A stretch of DNA of 25,558 nucleotides from JAAYAY01 sp964429355 (GCA_964429355.1 CAYSCH010000098.1:1-25558), one strand, 5' to 3'. Shown: positions 16,511-24,048, counted from the first letter of the stretch. Notes: a model not told the origin generated them from the sequence alone. Numbers and translations are program-made.

Positions 16511-18289
16511 ATGAGAAATGGGAGATCTGCAAATCAGGCTTTTTCCCAACGGCGCGGCAGCATCTACATCATGACCCTGGGTACCGCCCTGATTGTAGCC
16601 ATGCTGGCCGCGGCCGCCCTGCTCGCGGTACGGACCCAACGCCGCCAGACGGAACTGACCGGTGATATTCTCCAGGCGAGTCTCAATGCCCACACCGGCC
16701 TGGAGATGGCCCTGTTCCGGATCAATGAGAACACGAACTGGCGGACGATGCTGACGAACGGCATGTGGGAGCTGTCGGCGATCGCACCCACGGGGACCTA
16801 CTCGTTTGTGGGAATCGATCCCGACGACGGCAATCTGAGCGACGACAGCCTCGATCCAGTGCTCATTACGGCCACCGGTACTTGTGGCTCGGCAAACCAG
16901 AAAGTCGCTTTGAGACTGAAGATCCGAAAAACGGGGTTGCCCTGTCTGGAACCGGTCATCCACAGCAACGGCAACCTCCTGTTTGATTCCACGACGGTCA
17001 ACGGAGACCGGCTCGTCAGTTCCAACGCGCGAGTGTCTGCCGCGACCGCGTCGCAGGTCTACGTGGAGGCCCAGTCCAAGTTGACTCCCACAGCGACTGA
17101 CGGTTCCGTATTCCATGCGGGGACGACGACGGATGGAACCTGGCCCCGCAAGATGCCGGTTGCGGCGCAAGCGCTGGAGTACTACCTGACCAATGGCACC
17201 ACCATCGACGCCGCCGACCTGCCGCGGGAGGGAGCCGAACAACTCTCCAATTCCGATATGTCCGAAGCGACCACGGGCTGGGAACCCCTTGATCGTTGCA
17301 CCTTGACGCTCGACACAGAGGCTTCACAAACGCCCTGGTCGATTCTCGTCGACGGGCGTTCCGGACCGGGCGACGGTCCGTCGCAGGACGTTACGGAAAA
17401 GATCCAGAACGGCGCGACCTACGCGCTCAAGGCGGATGCAAGGTCGTTGAGGTCGCCGACAAACCTGCGGGTCTCCCTGCGAGTGACGAGCAGCGACTCC
17501 GGCACTCAGACCTTCTCCACCGAGTGGAGCGCGGTGAAGAAGAACAAGTTCTCGACGATCACGGGCAACGTCACTCCTGCCTGGACAGGCGCCCTGGTCG
17601 AGGCCCGCTGGTTCGTGGAATCGGAAACCGAGAGCGAAGGATTCTGGTTCGACGATGCCGGACTCAGCGAAGCCAGCCCCCAGGCCGGCTTTCTGGCAAT
17701 CCACCGGACGGTGCTCAGTCCGGCCAGCAATCCGTTCGGATCGGGAGCGACCAACGCGCAGGGGATCTACGTGATCCAGTGCGACGGCAATCCGATCAGC
17801 ATCAAGGACAGCCGCATCGTGGGCACCCTGGTTCTCGTCGACTTCGACGACACCCAGTCTCTCATTCACGGTTCCATGAGTTGGGAGCCGAGCGTGGAGA
17901 GTGCCGATCCGGCGGTAACGAACCTCCCCATTCTCCTGGCGGACGGGAGTCTGCAATTCGACACCAGCGCGGCCGACCTCGACGAATCGCTGTTGAACGT
18001 GAACCTCAACCCGGCCGGCACGCCCTATGAAGGAGCGGCGGACTCTGAGATGGACGACGTCGTCCCGTCCCTTCTCGACGGCATGATCTACGTGAACGGC
18101 GATGTTGGCGTGACATCGAGTCTTCGCCTCCACGGCGTTCTGGTCAGCTCCGCTATTGCCACCTTCACGGGCGCCGACGTGATCGCCAACTACAACCCAG
18201 TCTATTACTGGTACAACGCTCCTCCAGGTTTTGAGGGAGAACCGGCCGTTGAGGTGGTTCCCGGCAGCTACCGGCGCGTTGTGGATTGA
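16511..18289 (+). CDS. GspK/PilX-like protein with a carbohydrate-binding-like module
   Basis: The N-terminus (SQRRGSIYIMTLGTALIVAM) has a hydrophobic pilin-like helix, then LNAHTGLEMALFRIN, as in GspK/PilX proteins, where a small tip subunit caps the pseudopilus. There is no clear Gly-Phe cleavage site. Residues ~250-382 (ATTGWEPLDRCTLTLD, KIQNGATYALKADARSL, FWFDDAGLSE) look like a CBM4/9-type (PF02018) carbohydrate-binding domain, fitting its NGTY-ALKADARS and WFDDA signatures. The remaining ~210 residues (DDTQSLIHGSMSW, DGMIYVNGDVGVTSS) are beta-rich. ATG 16511 is chosen over TTG 16397, which has AAGGA upstream but adds a charged 38-residue leader. Confidence 0.75.
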   Translation: MRNGRSANQAFSQRRGSIYIMTLGTALIVAMLAAAALLAVRTQRRQTELTGDILQASLNAHTGLEMALFRINENTNWRTMLTNGMWELSAIAPTGTYSFVGIDPDDGNLSDDSLDPVLITATGTCGSANQKVALRLKIRKTGLPCLEPVIHSNGNLLFDSTTVNGDRLVSSNARVSAATASQVYVEAQSKLTPTATDGSVFHAGTTTDGTWPRKMPVAAQALEYYLTNGTTIDAADLPREGAEQLSNSDMSEATTGWEPLDRCTLTLDTEASQTPWSILVDGRSGPGDGPSQDVTEKIQNGATYALKADARSLRSPTNLRVSLRVTSSDSGTQTFSTEWSAVKKNKFSTITGNVTPAWTGALVEARWFVESETESEGFWFDDAGLSEASPQAGFLAIHRTVLSPASNPFGSGATNAQGIYVIQCDGNPISIKDSRIVGTLVLVDFDDTQSLIHGSMSWEPSVESADPAVTNLPILLADGSLQFDTSAADLDESLLNVNLNPAGTPYEGAADSEMDDVVPSLLDGMIYVNGDVGVTSSLRLHGVLVSSAIATFTGADVIANYNPVYYWYNAPPGFEGEPAVEVVPGSYRRVVD

Positions 18290-18388
18290 CGATCCTCCCG
18301 TCGCTCTCATCCCTTCGATCGTTACCATCGTCAACGCTGGCATCCGCGGCGTGCGAGAGGATCTGTTCACGGACCGCCGGAAGGGGGA

Positions 18389-18413
18389 AATGCAGACGCC
18401 TTCACCCTGCATT
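18389..18413. other. Perfect 7-bp inverted repeat after the pilin cluster
   Basis: AATGCAG and CTGCATT flank an 11-nt loop about 100 bp past the GspK-like stop. No T-tract follows, so this is an unproven terminator or an operator site between the pilin cluster and the HD-GYP gene. Confidence 0.35.
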
Positions 18414-18454
18414 CTGCCTGATCGCGAACCGTTCGCTCCGCCAAAAAGCTATGC

Positions 18455-19855
18455 TTGACCAAGAGTTGTATCAACACGCACCCATTGCGAGTGACTGCCG
18501 TGCATCTGGTTCTTGGGACATCCACTGGGCCCCGAGGTGCGATTGGCCGCTGCCGCCGTTGCGCCACGATTTTGCCTCTGCGTTGGCCGAGTGAGGATGA
18601 GACGCCCGAGGACTGGGTCTGCGCAACCTGCGGTCAGCCCTACCGAGGCATCCGGATTCAGAATCTACCGAGGGAGTTTGCCAAGAACGCCCGCCCGGCC
18701 GGCTCGACAGTGGAAAAGCCGATTGAGTCAGATGTGGATCTCGCGGTGGGGGCCTTCCTTAACCCGGCACGCGCGTATGAAGGGCTGCCGCACCCGATCA
18801 CGATCGCCTTTCCAGATCGGCCGCGAATCGCCTGCGACCTGGAGAACTCTTTCAGCCGCGACCTCGACGGCCAGATTCACAAAGCCGATGCGATCGAGCT
18901 GCCGTCGCAACAGTCGCCGTTTGCCGCCAAGGTTCGCGATCTGAGCCACGAACCGTACGACGCCGACTGGGTGCGGAAATCGATCGAGCAGGTTGCCCAG
19001 TCGGCATACGAGTTGGAGAGGCAGTTCGGAATCGTGACCGACGGCCGTCGCGCCGAGGTCGACGCGTTCCGGGGAATCGTCCAGGACCAGTTGCGGCAGA
19101 TCGTGGAAGACAAGGATCTGTTCGCCTGCATGGGCATCCGGCCGCAGGCGGGCGGTTACCCATCGCGACACGCCCTGCAGGTGAGCATGCTGGCCATGTC
19201 GATGGGAGTGGCCATGGGCTGGGACGCGGAGGCAATCACCGACCTGGGGATGGGATGTCTGATTCACGATGCGGGGATGCTCGCCGTCGACCGCTCGCAG
19301 TACGGAAAGAAGGGCATTCTCTCCGCTCATCATCTTGGCGAAATCGCCAAACATGTGGTCCTGGGCCTGGCCACCTTTGCGGGCCGAGCCGGGGAGGTGT
19401 CGGTGCGCACCCTCATTGCGGCCTACCAGATCCACGAACGGAGCAATGGCAGCGGTTACCCTCGCGGCTACACCGGCGATCAGATCCATCCCCTGGCCCG
19501 CGTGGCTGCCGTTGCCGATGTCTTCGTCGCCCTGGTTTCGCCCCGGCCGCACCGTCCCGGGCTGGTGCCCTATCATGCGATCAAAAAGATCATGGACGAC
19601 ACCCAGCGGGGAGTTTTCGACAAGGAAGCGTTTCGCGCCTTGCTCGACACAGTCTCCGTGTTCCCGGTCGGCTCGTTCGTTGCCCTCAGCGACGGCCGCG
19701 TGGGCCGAGTGCTGCGTCCCAATCCCGGCCGCTACGATCGCCCCGTCGTGGAAGTCTGGCGCCATGGTCATCTGGCCGAGAGACCCGCCGTCCTCGATAT
19801 GGCCGCAGAGACCGATGTGGCCATTGCCAACTCGTTGGCGAGTCTCGGGAGCTGA
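18455..19855 (+). CDS. HD-GYP domain phosphodiesterase with N-terminal zinc ribbon
   Basis: HD-GYP proteins hydrolyse cyclic di-GMP or related dinucleotides. The 466-residue protein shows the HD pair (CLIHDAGM, ~residue 270), HHLGEIAKHV, and HERSNGSGYPRG with the GYP triad, then LARVAAVADVFVAL. Residues 33-59 form a C-x2-C...C-x2-C zinc ribbon (CRRC and CATC), an unusual N-terminal addition. A ~60-residue C-terminal segment (SVFPVGSFVALSDGRVGRVL) follows, as in PilZ-free HD-GYP tails that may sense a ligand. The start is TTG 18455 and is uncertain; GTG 18491 or 18500 are alternatives. It lies between the pilin and sigma-54 clusters. Confidence 0.82.
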   Translation: MTKSCINTHPLRVTAVHLVLGTSTGPRGAIGRCRRCATILPLRWPSEDETPEDWVCATCGQPYRGIRIQNLPREFAKNARPAGSTVEKPIESDVDLAVGAFLNPARAYEGLPHPITIAFPDRPRIACDLENSFSRDLDGQIHKADAIELPSQQSPFAAKVRDLSHEPYDADWVRKSIEQVAQSAYELERQFGIVTDGRRAEVDAFRGIVQDQLRQIVEDKDLFACMGIRPQAGGYPSRHALQVSMLAMSMGVAMGWDAEAITDLGMGCLIHDAGMLAVDRSQYGKKGILSAHHLGEIAKHVVLGLATFAGRAGEVSVRTLIAAYQIHERSNGSGYPRGYTGDQIHPLARVAAVADVFVALVSPRPHRPGLVPYHAIKKIMDDTQRGVFDKEAFRALLDTVSVFPVGSFVALSDGRVGRVLRPNPGRYDRPVVEVWRHGHLAERPAVLDMAAETDVAIANSLASLGS

Positions 19856-19950
19856 CTGGCCCCGTTGTCAAGGCAAATCGGCTTCTGGCCTGTGCCCACC
19901 TGAATGGCAAACGCTGCAAAACATCTCTGGGCGGAACGATGCTCAGTCGA

Positions 19951-19968
19951 TGCAAAAGGCATTTTGCA
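19951..19968 (+). promoter_or_regulatory. Inverted repeat upstream of the sigma-54 activator gene
   Basis: TGCAAAA-GGCA-TTTTGCA is a perfect 7-bp dyad centred about 95 bp upstream of the activator ATG. Its outer halves keep TGCA, the half-site of the enhancer dyads found downstream, but with a 10-bp internal spacer. It may be an autoregulatory site; it also could fold as a hairpin after the HD-GYP gene. Confidence 0.35.
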
Positions 19969-20053
19969 CGATTCTCCTGAGCGGCTAGTGGCAATCTGCA
20001 CGATCGCCTGATATCTTGAAAAAGGGATATTGTCGCGCAAGGAGTCGAAAGCA

Positions 20054-21421
20054 ATGGACGGGGCCACCGAACCAAAGCAACGCGAAGTCACGATCCTCGA
20101 TTCGGTGAACGAAGGCGTCTTCACGGTGGACCGGGATTGGCGAATCACCGCGTTCAACAAGGCTGCGGAGCGGATTACCGGCGTGTCGCGGGATGTGGCA
20201 ATCGGCAGTCCTTGCTGCGAAGTGTTCCGGACCAACATCTGCGAAACAAACTGCGCCCTGCGGCGTACGATGATGTCCGGACAGCCGATCGTCAACGCCA
20301 CCGCCCATATCGTCAACCAGCAGGGGCAGCGTGTCCCCATCCGAATCTCCACGGCCCTGCTGATGGACGAGGGCGGGGCGGTTGCCGGCGGGGTCGAGAC
20401 ATTCCAGGACCTCACGCTCGTTGAGCAACTTCAGAAGGAGCTGCAGGCCAAGTACACCTTTGAGGACATCATCGGCCGAAGCCCGGCCATGATGCGTCTG
20501 TTCGAGCTGCTGCCGCAGATTTCCGCCAGCGCGAGCACTGTGCTGATCGAGGGTCCGAGCGGCACGGGGAAGGAGCTTTTTGCTCGTGCCATTCACAATC
20601 TCTCCCCCCGCAAGCGGAAACGGTTTGTGGCCGTCAACTGTGCTGCGCTCCCCGACACGCTCCTGGAGAGCGAACTGTTCGGGCACAAGGCGGGCGCCTT
20701 CACCGACGCCAAGCGTGACAAGCCAGGGCGATTCTCGCTGGCCGATGGTGGAACGATCTTCCTGGATGAGATCGGCGATATTTCACCGGCAATGCAGGTC
20801 CGGTTGCTGCGGGTGCTCCAGGAGCGGGTCGTGGAGCCCCTTGGGGGTGTTCAGGCGACTGCTGTCGACGTCCGTGTGCTGGCGGCTACCAACAAGGATC
20901 TGGCTGAGCTGGTTAAGAGTGGCAAGTTCCGCGACGATCTGTACTACCGGATTCGCGTCATCCACCTCAAGCTGCCGAGTCTTCAGCATCGCCGTGAAGA
21001 CATTCCCCTGCTGGTCAACCACTTGATCGCGAAATTCAACCACCTGCAGGGCAAGGACATCGTGGGTGTTTCCGATGAAGTCATTGCAAGGCTCATGGAA
21101 CATGATTATCCAGGAAATGTCCGAGAACTGGAGAACATCATGGAACAGGCGTTTGTTCTCTGTCGCGGCGGCGTGATCGAGTTGAACCACTTGCCGCCGG
21201 AGCTGCGGCCGATCGCCACCGCCCGTCGCGACGAGCACCAGCCCATGAGCCTCCAGGCTATGGAACGGTTTCTGATCTCCGAGACGCTTCAGCGTCGAAA
21301 AGGCAATCGCAAGGACGCTGCCCGGGACCTGGGCATCAATGTGACGACGCTCTACCGCAAGATGAAGAGCCTGAGGATCGAATCGCCGAAAATCGACGGC
21401 CGTGGGCGGCGAGGGCAATAG
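20054..21421 (+). CDS. PAS-sensor sigma-54 activator (enhancer-binding protein)
   Basis: Start ATG 20054 has AAGGAG 9 nt upstream; the frame extends further but without a ribosome-binding site. Residues ~10-125 form a PAS domain with a Cys cluster (CCEVFRTNICETNC) that could sense redox or metal. Residues ~136-375 are an AAA+ core: Walker A GPSGTGKE, ESELFGHKAGAFTDA, Walker B GGTIFLDEIGD, and the sensor-2 YPGNVREL. The sigma-54 contact loop reads GAFTDA instead of the canonical GAFTGA. The C-terminus is a Fis-type helix-turn-helix (NRKDAARDLGINVTTLYRKMK). It activates RNA polymerase with sigma-54 and is the likely regulator of the genes downstream. Confidence 0.93.
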   Translation: MDGATEPKQREVTILDSVNEGVFTVDRDWRITAFNKAAERITGVSRDVAIGSPCCEVFRTNICETNCALRRTMMSGQPIVNATAHIVNQQGQRVPIRISTALLMDEGGAVAGGVETFQDLTLVEQLQKELQAKYTFEDIIGRSPAMMRLFELLPQISASASTVLIEGPSGTGKELFARAIHNLSPRKRKRFVAVNCAALPDTLLESELFGHKAGAFTDAKRDKPGRFSLADGGTIFLDEIGDISPAMQVRLLRVLQERVVEPLGGVQATAVDVRVLAATNKDLAELVKSGKFRDDLYYRIRVIHLKLPSLQHRREDIPLLVNHLIAKFNHLQGKDIVGVSDEVIARLMEHDYPGNVRELENIMEQAFVLCRGGVIELNHLPPELRPIATARRDEHQPMSLQAMERFLISETLQRRKGNRKDAARDLGINVTTLYRKMKSLRIESPKIDGRGRRGQ

Positions 21422-21432
21422 TGCAGAATGCA
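21422..21432. promoter_or_regulatory. Enhancer dyad TGCA-N3-TGCA, site 1
   Basis: The dyad starts right after the activator's stop codon. Its centre, 21427, is about 109 bp upstream of the GG of the radical SAM sigma-54 promoter. It has the same core as the two sites upstream of the DIMoCo operon. Confidence 0.6.
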
Positions 21433-21534
21433 TTGAAGTTCGCCGGGCTCGAGGGGGGCTGCGACTGGTCTTGTTCGATGTAAGGGCTTTCAGCCTGAGC
21501 AGTTGTGGGGCGAGTCTCCGTTACGGTGTGATCT

Positions 21535-21550
21535 TGGCACGCAGGCTGCG
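21535..21550 (+). promoter_or_regulatory. Sigma-54 (-24/-12) promoter for the radical SAM gene
   Basis: TGGCACG-N4-CTGCG: the -24 element is perfect and GG and GC are 10 bp apart as required. The -12 half deviates from TTGCA at two positions. The start codon lies about 67 bp beyond the end of the element. Confidence 0.7.
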
Positions 21551-21616
21551 TGTCTCCTGGCAGGTCCGTCCATCGACTTGGCGTCTGCGCACGCCGGATC
21601 CCTGCTGAGAGATACT

Positions 21617-22549
21617 ATGAGCGGCTATCTGTTCGGCCCTGTTCCGTCCCGCCGGCTAGGGCGCTCCCTGGGGGTGGATCTGGTCCCCTTCAAAACCTGC
21701 AGCTACGACTGCATCTACTGCCAGCTCGGCCAGACCACGTGTAAAACGCTCCATCGCAAGGAGTGGGTGCCGGTCGAGCTGGTCCTGCGAGAGCTGGAGC
21801 AGAAGCTTGACAGCCGTCCGGACTACATCACCCTGAGCGGTTCGGGCGAGCCGACACTTTTCAAGCCCATCGACAAACTGATCGACGGAATTCGGGCCTT
21901 GACCGATATTCCTGTTGCCGTGCTGACCAACGGTTCCTTGCTGGACGACCAGGACGTTCGGGCTGAGTTATGCAGTGCGGATCTGGTCATCCCATCCTTG
22001 GATGCCGGAAACGAGGCCATCTTTCGATCGGTAAATCGCCCGCACAAAGACATTTCCTTCGCACGTATGTTCGCCGGGCTCCGTACCTTCCGTCGCCACT
22101 TCTTCGGGGCCTACTGGCTGGAGGTGTTTTTGCTCGACGGATATACGACCTCGGAGCCAGAACTTTCCGATATCCGCCAATGTGTCGACCTCATCCAGCC
22201 TGATCGGGTGCAGTTGAACACGGTTACCCGTCCTCCGGCGGAGAATCATGCCGCTGCGGTTCCGCTGGCCCGGCTCGAGGAGATCGCCGCGACGCTCTCT
22301 CCGCCCGCGGAAGTCATTGCCGAATTCCACAGCGACCAGGTCATGGAAGCTGGCAAAGCCAGCCGGGAAGAGATTCTTCAGTTGCTTCGTCGGCGTCCCT
22401 GTTCAGTCGACGACATAGCCGCGGGACTGGGAATGCACCGCAACGAAGTGTTGAAGGCCGTTGAACACCTCAATAGCGAGTGTCTTGTCGAGGGAAACCA
22501 GGTCGGCAACAAGCTGTATTACAGGGCAAGTCCGCAGGACTCAGACTGA
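21617..22549 (+). CDS. Radical SAM protein (COG0731-like) with C-terminal winged helix
   Basis: This 310-residue protein has the [4Fe-4S]/SAM motif CSYDCIYC (Cys28, 32, 35) in the CxxxCxxC form and SGSGEPT in the SAM region. It resembles the Fe-S oxidoreductase group related to wyosine synthetase, with a winged-helix tail (SVDDIAAGLGMHRNEVLKAV). ATG 21617 is preceded by GAGAG. It lies between the sigma-54 activator and the DIMoCo operon, under its own sigma-54 promoter. A role in maturing the cofactor made by that operon is an inference; the substrate is not known. Confidence 0.85.
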   Translation: MSGYLFGPVPSRRLGRSLGVDLVPFKTCSYDCIYCQLGQTTCKTLHRKEWVPVELVLRELEQKLDSRPDYITLSGSGEPTLFKPIDKLIDGIRALTDIPVAVLTNGSLLDDQDVRAELCSADLVIPSLDAGNEAIFRSVNRPHKDISFARMFAGLRTFRRHFFGAYWLEVFLLDGYTTSEPELSDIRQCVDLIQPDRVQLNTVTRPPAENHAAAVPLARLEEIAATLSPPAEVIAEFHSDQVMEAGKASREEILQLLRRRPCSVDDIAAGLGMHRNEVLKAVEHLNSECLVEGNQVGNKLYYRASPQDSD

Positions 22550-22569
22550 TGATATGGGGGAGTGAAGCT

Positions 22570-22635
22570 ATGACGACCAGCGAGAATGCGAAGCTGGAAA
22601 GGTCGATCGTTGGTCCAAACGGCAGAAACCCATAA
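22570..22635 (+). CDS. Possible micro-ORF (21 codons)
   Basis: ATG 22570 is preceded by GGGGGAG at 7 nt, an excellent ribosome-binding site. The frame ends 21 codons later, just before the enhancer dyads. There is no recognised similarity. It may be a genuine small peptide, a degraded gene start, or chance. Confidence 0.25.
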   Translation: MTTSENAKLERSIVGPNGRNP

Positions 22636-22638
22636 CAA

Positions 22639-22649
22639 TGCATTGTGCA
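22639..22649. promoter_or_regulatory. Enhancer dyad TGCA-N3-TGCA, site 2
   Basis: AATGCA-TTG-TGCATT (22637-22651) is a perfect 6-bp dyad. The centre at 22644 lies 130 bp upstream of the sigma-54 GG and 33 bp (three helical turns) from site 3. Confidence 0.65.
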
Positions 22650-22671
22650 TTATCGTGTATTACTAAACAGT

Positions 22672-22682
22672 TGCATAATGCA
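22672..22682. promoter_or_regulatory. Enhancer dyad TGCA-N3-TGCA, site 3
   Basis: TGCA-TAA-TGCA, centred at 22677, lies 97 bp upstream of the sigma-54 GG. The spacing of 33 bp from site 2 would place both activator dimers on the same DNA face. Confidence 0.65.
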
Positions 22683-22772
22683 CTACCGCATCCGAATACC
22701 GGCTCCACCACGATTGCCACAAACACCTGTGCGCAAATGCCTTACGTCTGTTTTTTGTATGTGACACATGTC

Positions 22773-22788
22773 TGGCACGATCTATGCA
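22773..22788 (+). promoter_or_regulatory. Sigma-54 (-24/-12) promoter of the DIMoCo/ATPase operon
   Basis: TGGCACG-N4-ATGCA: GG and GC are separated by exactly 10 bp, the -24 half is perfect and the -12 half has one mismatch to TTGCA. Transcription should start near 22799, about 77 nt before the first gene. Confidence 0.8.
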
Positions 22789-22875
22789 CTCTGTTGGTTT
22801 CATTAAGACAACACCGCCATGTGGATTCAGCCCTTCGTCTAATCCTACTGCGGCATCAAGAAAAGGAGAAGAATC

Positions 22876-23265
22876 ATGCCAGGTGGAGATGGAATGGGCC
22901 CGCTCGGATTGGGCCCGATGACGGGACGCGCAGCCGGTTTCTGTGCAGGCTTTGATGTGCCGGGATTTGCCACCCCGCGTTTTGGGCGAGGCTTCCGCGG
23001 CTGGGGACGAGGACGCGGCGGTGGTCGCGGCCGCGGACGCGGGTTCCCTGTGCCGGGTTTCACCGGAGGATCGCCGGTTGGCCTGGGATGGCCGTCGGTA
23101 GCTCCTCCGTGGCCGGCCGCACCGTACTCGCCGGTACCGGCTGCTGCCATGACACGCCAGCAAGAGATTGACGCCTTGAAAGGCCAGACGGAGTACCTCG
23201 AGGACATTCTTGACGGCCTCCGACGCCGGATCGAAGAGTTGCAGCCGAAGGCCGCTCAGGTGTGA
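22876..23265 (+). CDS. DUF5320-like Gly/Arg-rich small protein
   Basis: This 129-residue protein starts at ATG 22876 with AAAGGAG 8 nt upstream. The N-terminus MPGGDGMGPLGLGPMTGR is the signature of DUF5320 proteins, which are found next to NifX/NifB-like genes in anaerobes. It is followed by a low-complexity segment (GRGFRGWGRGRGGGRGRGRG, ~residues 37-56), a Pro-rich linker and a C-terminal coiled coil (RQQEIDALKGQTEYLEDILD). One Cys (FCAGFD) is present. The role is unknown; a scaffold for the DIMoCo proteins is a guess. It is first in a five-gene operon with overlaps or short gaps. Confidence 0.85.
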   Translation: MPGGDGMGPLGLGPMTGRAAGFCAGFDVPGFATPRFGRGFRGWGRGRGGGRGRGRGFPVPGFTGGSPVGLGWPSVAPPWPAAPYSPVPAAAMTRQQEIDALKGQTEYLEDILDGLRRRIEELQPKAAQV

Positions 23266-23276
23266 TCACTGCACCC

Positions 23277-23678
23277 ATGAAAATCGCTGTACCAGACTGG
23301 CAAGGCCGGGTTTCACCCGTGTTCGATGTTGCTGAACAGATCGTCCTCGTCGACCTGGATGACGGCGATGGGGATCCGCGGCGCACCGAGAGACTCGGCA
23401 ACGCGGGACCGCACGATCGGACTCGCCAACTTGCCGATCTGGGAGTTGAAGTGCTCGTCTGCGGCGCGATTTCGTGGTCCTTGGAGGCCCTGTTGAATAC
23501 CAACGGGATCCGAGTCATTCCGTTTGTCTGTGGCAACGTGGCGGACGTGGTACAAGCCTTCCGCGACGACACGCTTAAGGACGGCCAGTATGCCATGCCG
23601 GGCTGTTGCCGGAAAAGGCGGCAAGCCCGCAACCGCCGCCGCGGAGGCGGCAACTCAATCATTGAGGAGACTTCATGA
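23277..23678 (+). CDS. NifX/NifB-type dinitrogenase iron-molybdenum cofactor (DIMoCo) protein, first copy
   Basis: This 133-residue protein starts at ATG 23277. GTG 23262, overlapping the upstream stop, is an alternative; the family starts MKIAVP. It has the compact DIMoCo fold (Nitro_FeMo-Co): MKIAVPDWQGRVSPVFDVAE, then LGVEVLVCGAIS, with the conserved Cys. Proteins of this kind bind Mo- or Fe-containing cofactor precursors, as in NifX, and the orange protein Orp. The C-terminal tail is basic with a double Cys (CCRKRRQARNRRRG). The stop overlaps the next start. Confidence 0.88.
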   Translation: MKIAVPDWQGRVSPVFDVAEQIVLVDLDDGDGDPRRTERLGNAGPHDRTRQLADLGVEVLVCGAISWSLEALLNTNGIRVIPFVCGNVADVVQAFRDDTLKDGQYAMPGCCRKRRQARNRRRGGGNSIIEETS

Positions 23679-24037
23679 AACTAGCGGTTACTGCTCAAGG
23701 CCCTGACCTGGACAGCCTGGTTGACCCGCGGTTCGGGCGTGCCCGGTACTTCTTGCTGGTCGACACCGAAACCGGTACGTTCACCGCACACGACAACGTG
23801 CAGAACCTCAACGCGCCGCAGGGAGCCGGAATTCAGGCCGCCCAGACGGTCGTGAATCTCGGAGCAGAGGTCGTGCTGACCGGAAACGTCGGGCCGAAGG
23901 CCTTCGCCACGCTACAGGCCGGTCAGGTGGCAATCTGTCCGGGCGCGTCGGGTACGGTCCAGCAGGCCGTGGAGCAGTGGCGATCCGGCAGCTTGCAGCC
24001 CGCCGGCAAGGCGAACGTGGAAGGGCACTGGAGTTGA
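23675..24037 (+). CDS. NifX/Orp-like DIMoCo protein, second copy
   Basis: This 120-residue protein has GAGGAG before ATG 23675 and overlaps the previous stop by 4 bp. MKLAVTAQGPDLDSLVDPRFGRARYFLLVD, shown here in part (LVDPRFGRARYF), and NLNAPQGAGIQAAQTVVNLG are the typical motifs of COG1433, the family of the orange protein. It has one Cys (ICPGASG). It is clearly different from the first copy, which suggests separate carrier roles or a heterocomplex. Confidence 0.9.
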   Translation: MKLAVTAQGPDLDSLVDPRFGRARYFLLVDTETGTFTAHDNVQNLNAPQGAGIQAAQTVVNLGAEVVLTGNVGPKAFATLQAGQVAICPGASGTVQQAVEQWRSGSLQPAGKANVEGHWS

Positions 24038-24048
24038 AATCGATCGCG

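Larger units (their letters stand above)
22550..22875. other. Regulatory intergenic region of the DIMoCo operon
   Basis: These 326 bases contain the micro-ORF, two enhancer dyads and the sigma-54 promoter (entered separately). It also has a larger 9-bp inverted repeat GTGCATTAT/ATAATGCAC (22645-22653 and 22675-22683) formed by the two dyads themselves. The lower GC content fits a regulatory region. Confidence 0.75.

Noticed and set aside
18728..19771. 347-codon minus frame opposite the HD-GYP gene
   Set aside because: Antisense shadow; the plus strand has the HD and GYP motifs.
19970..20050. Possible sigma-54 promoter TGGCA...GCACG upstream of the activator
   Set aside because: The GG and GC are only 6 bp apart, not the required 10, so it is not a -24/-12 promoter.
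20783..21433. 216-codon minus frame opposite the sigma-54 activator
   Set aside because: Antisense shadow; AAA+ motifs are on the plus strand.
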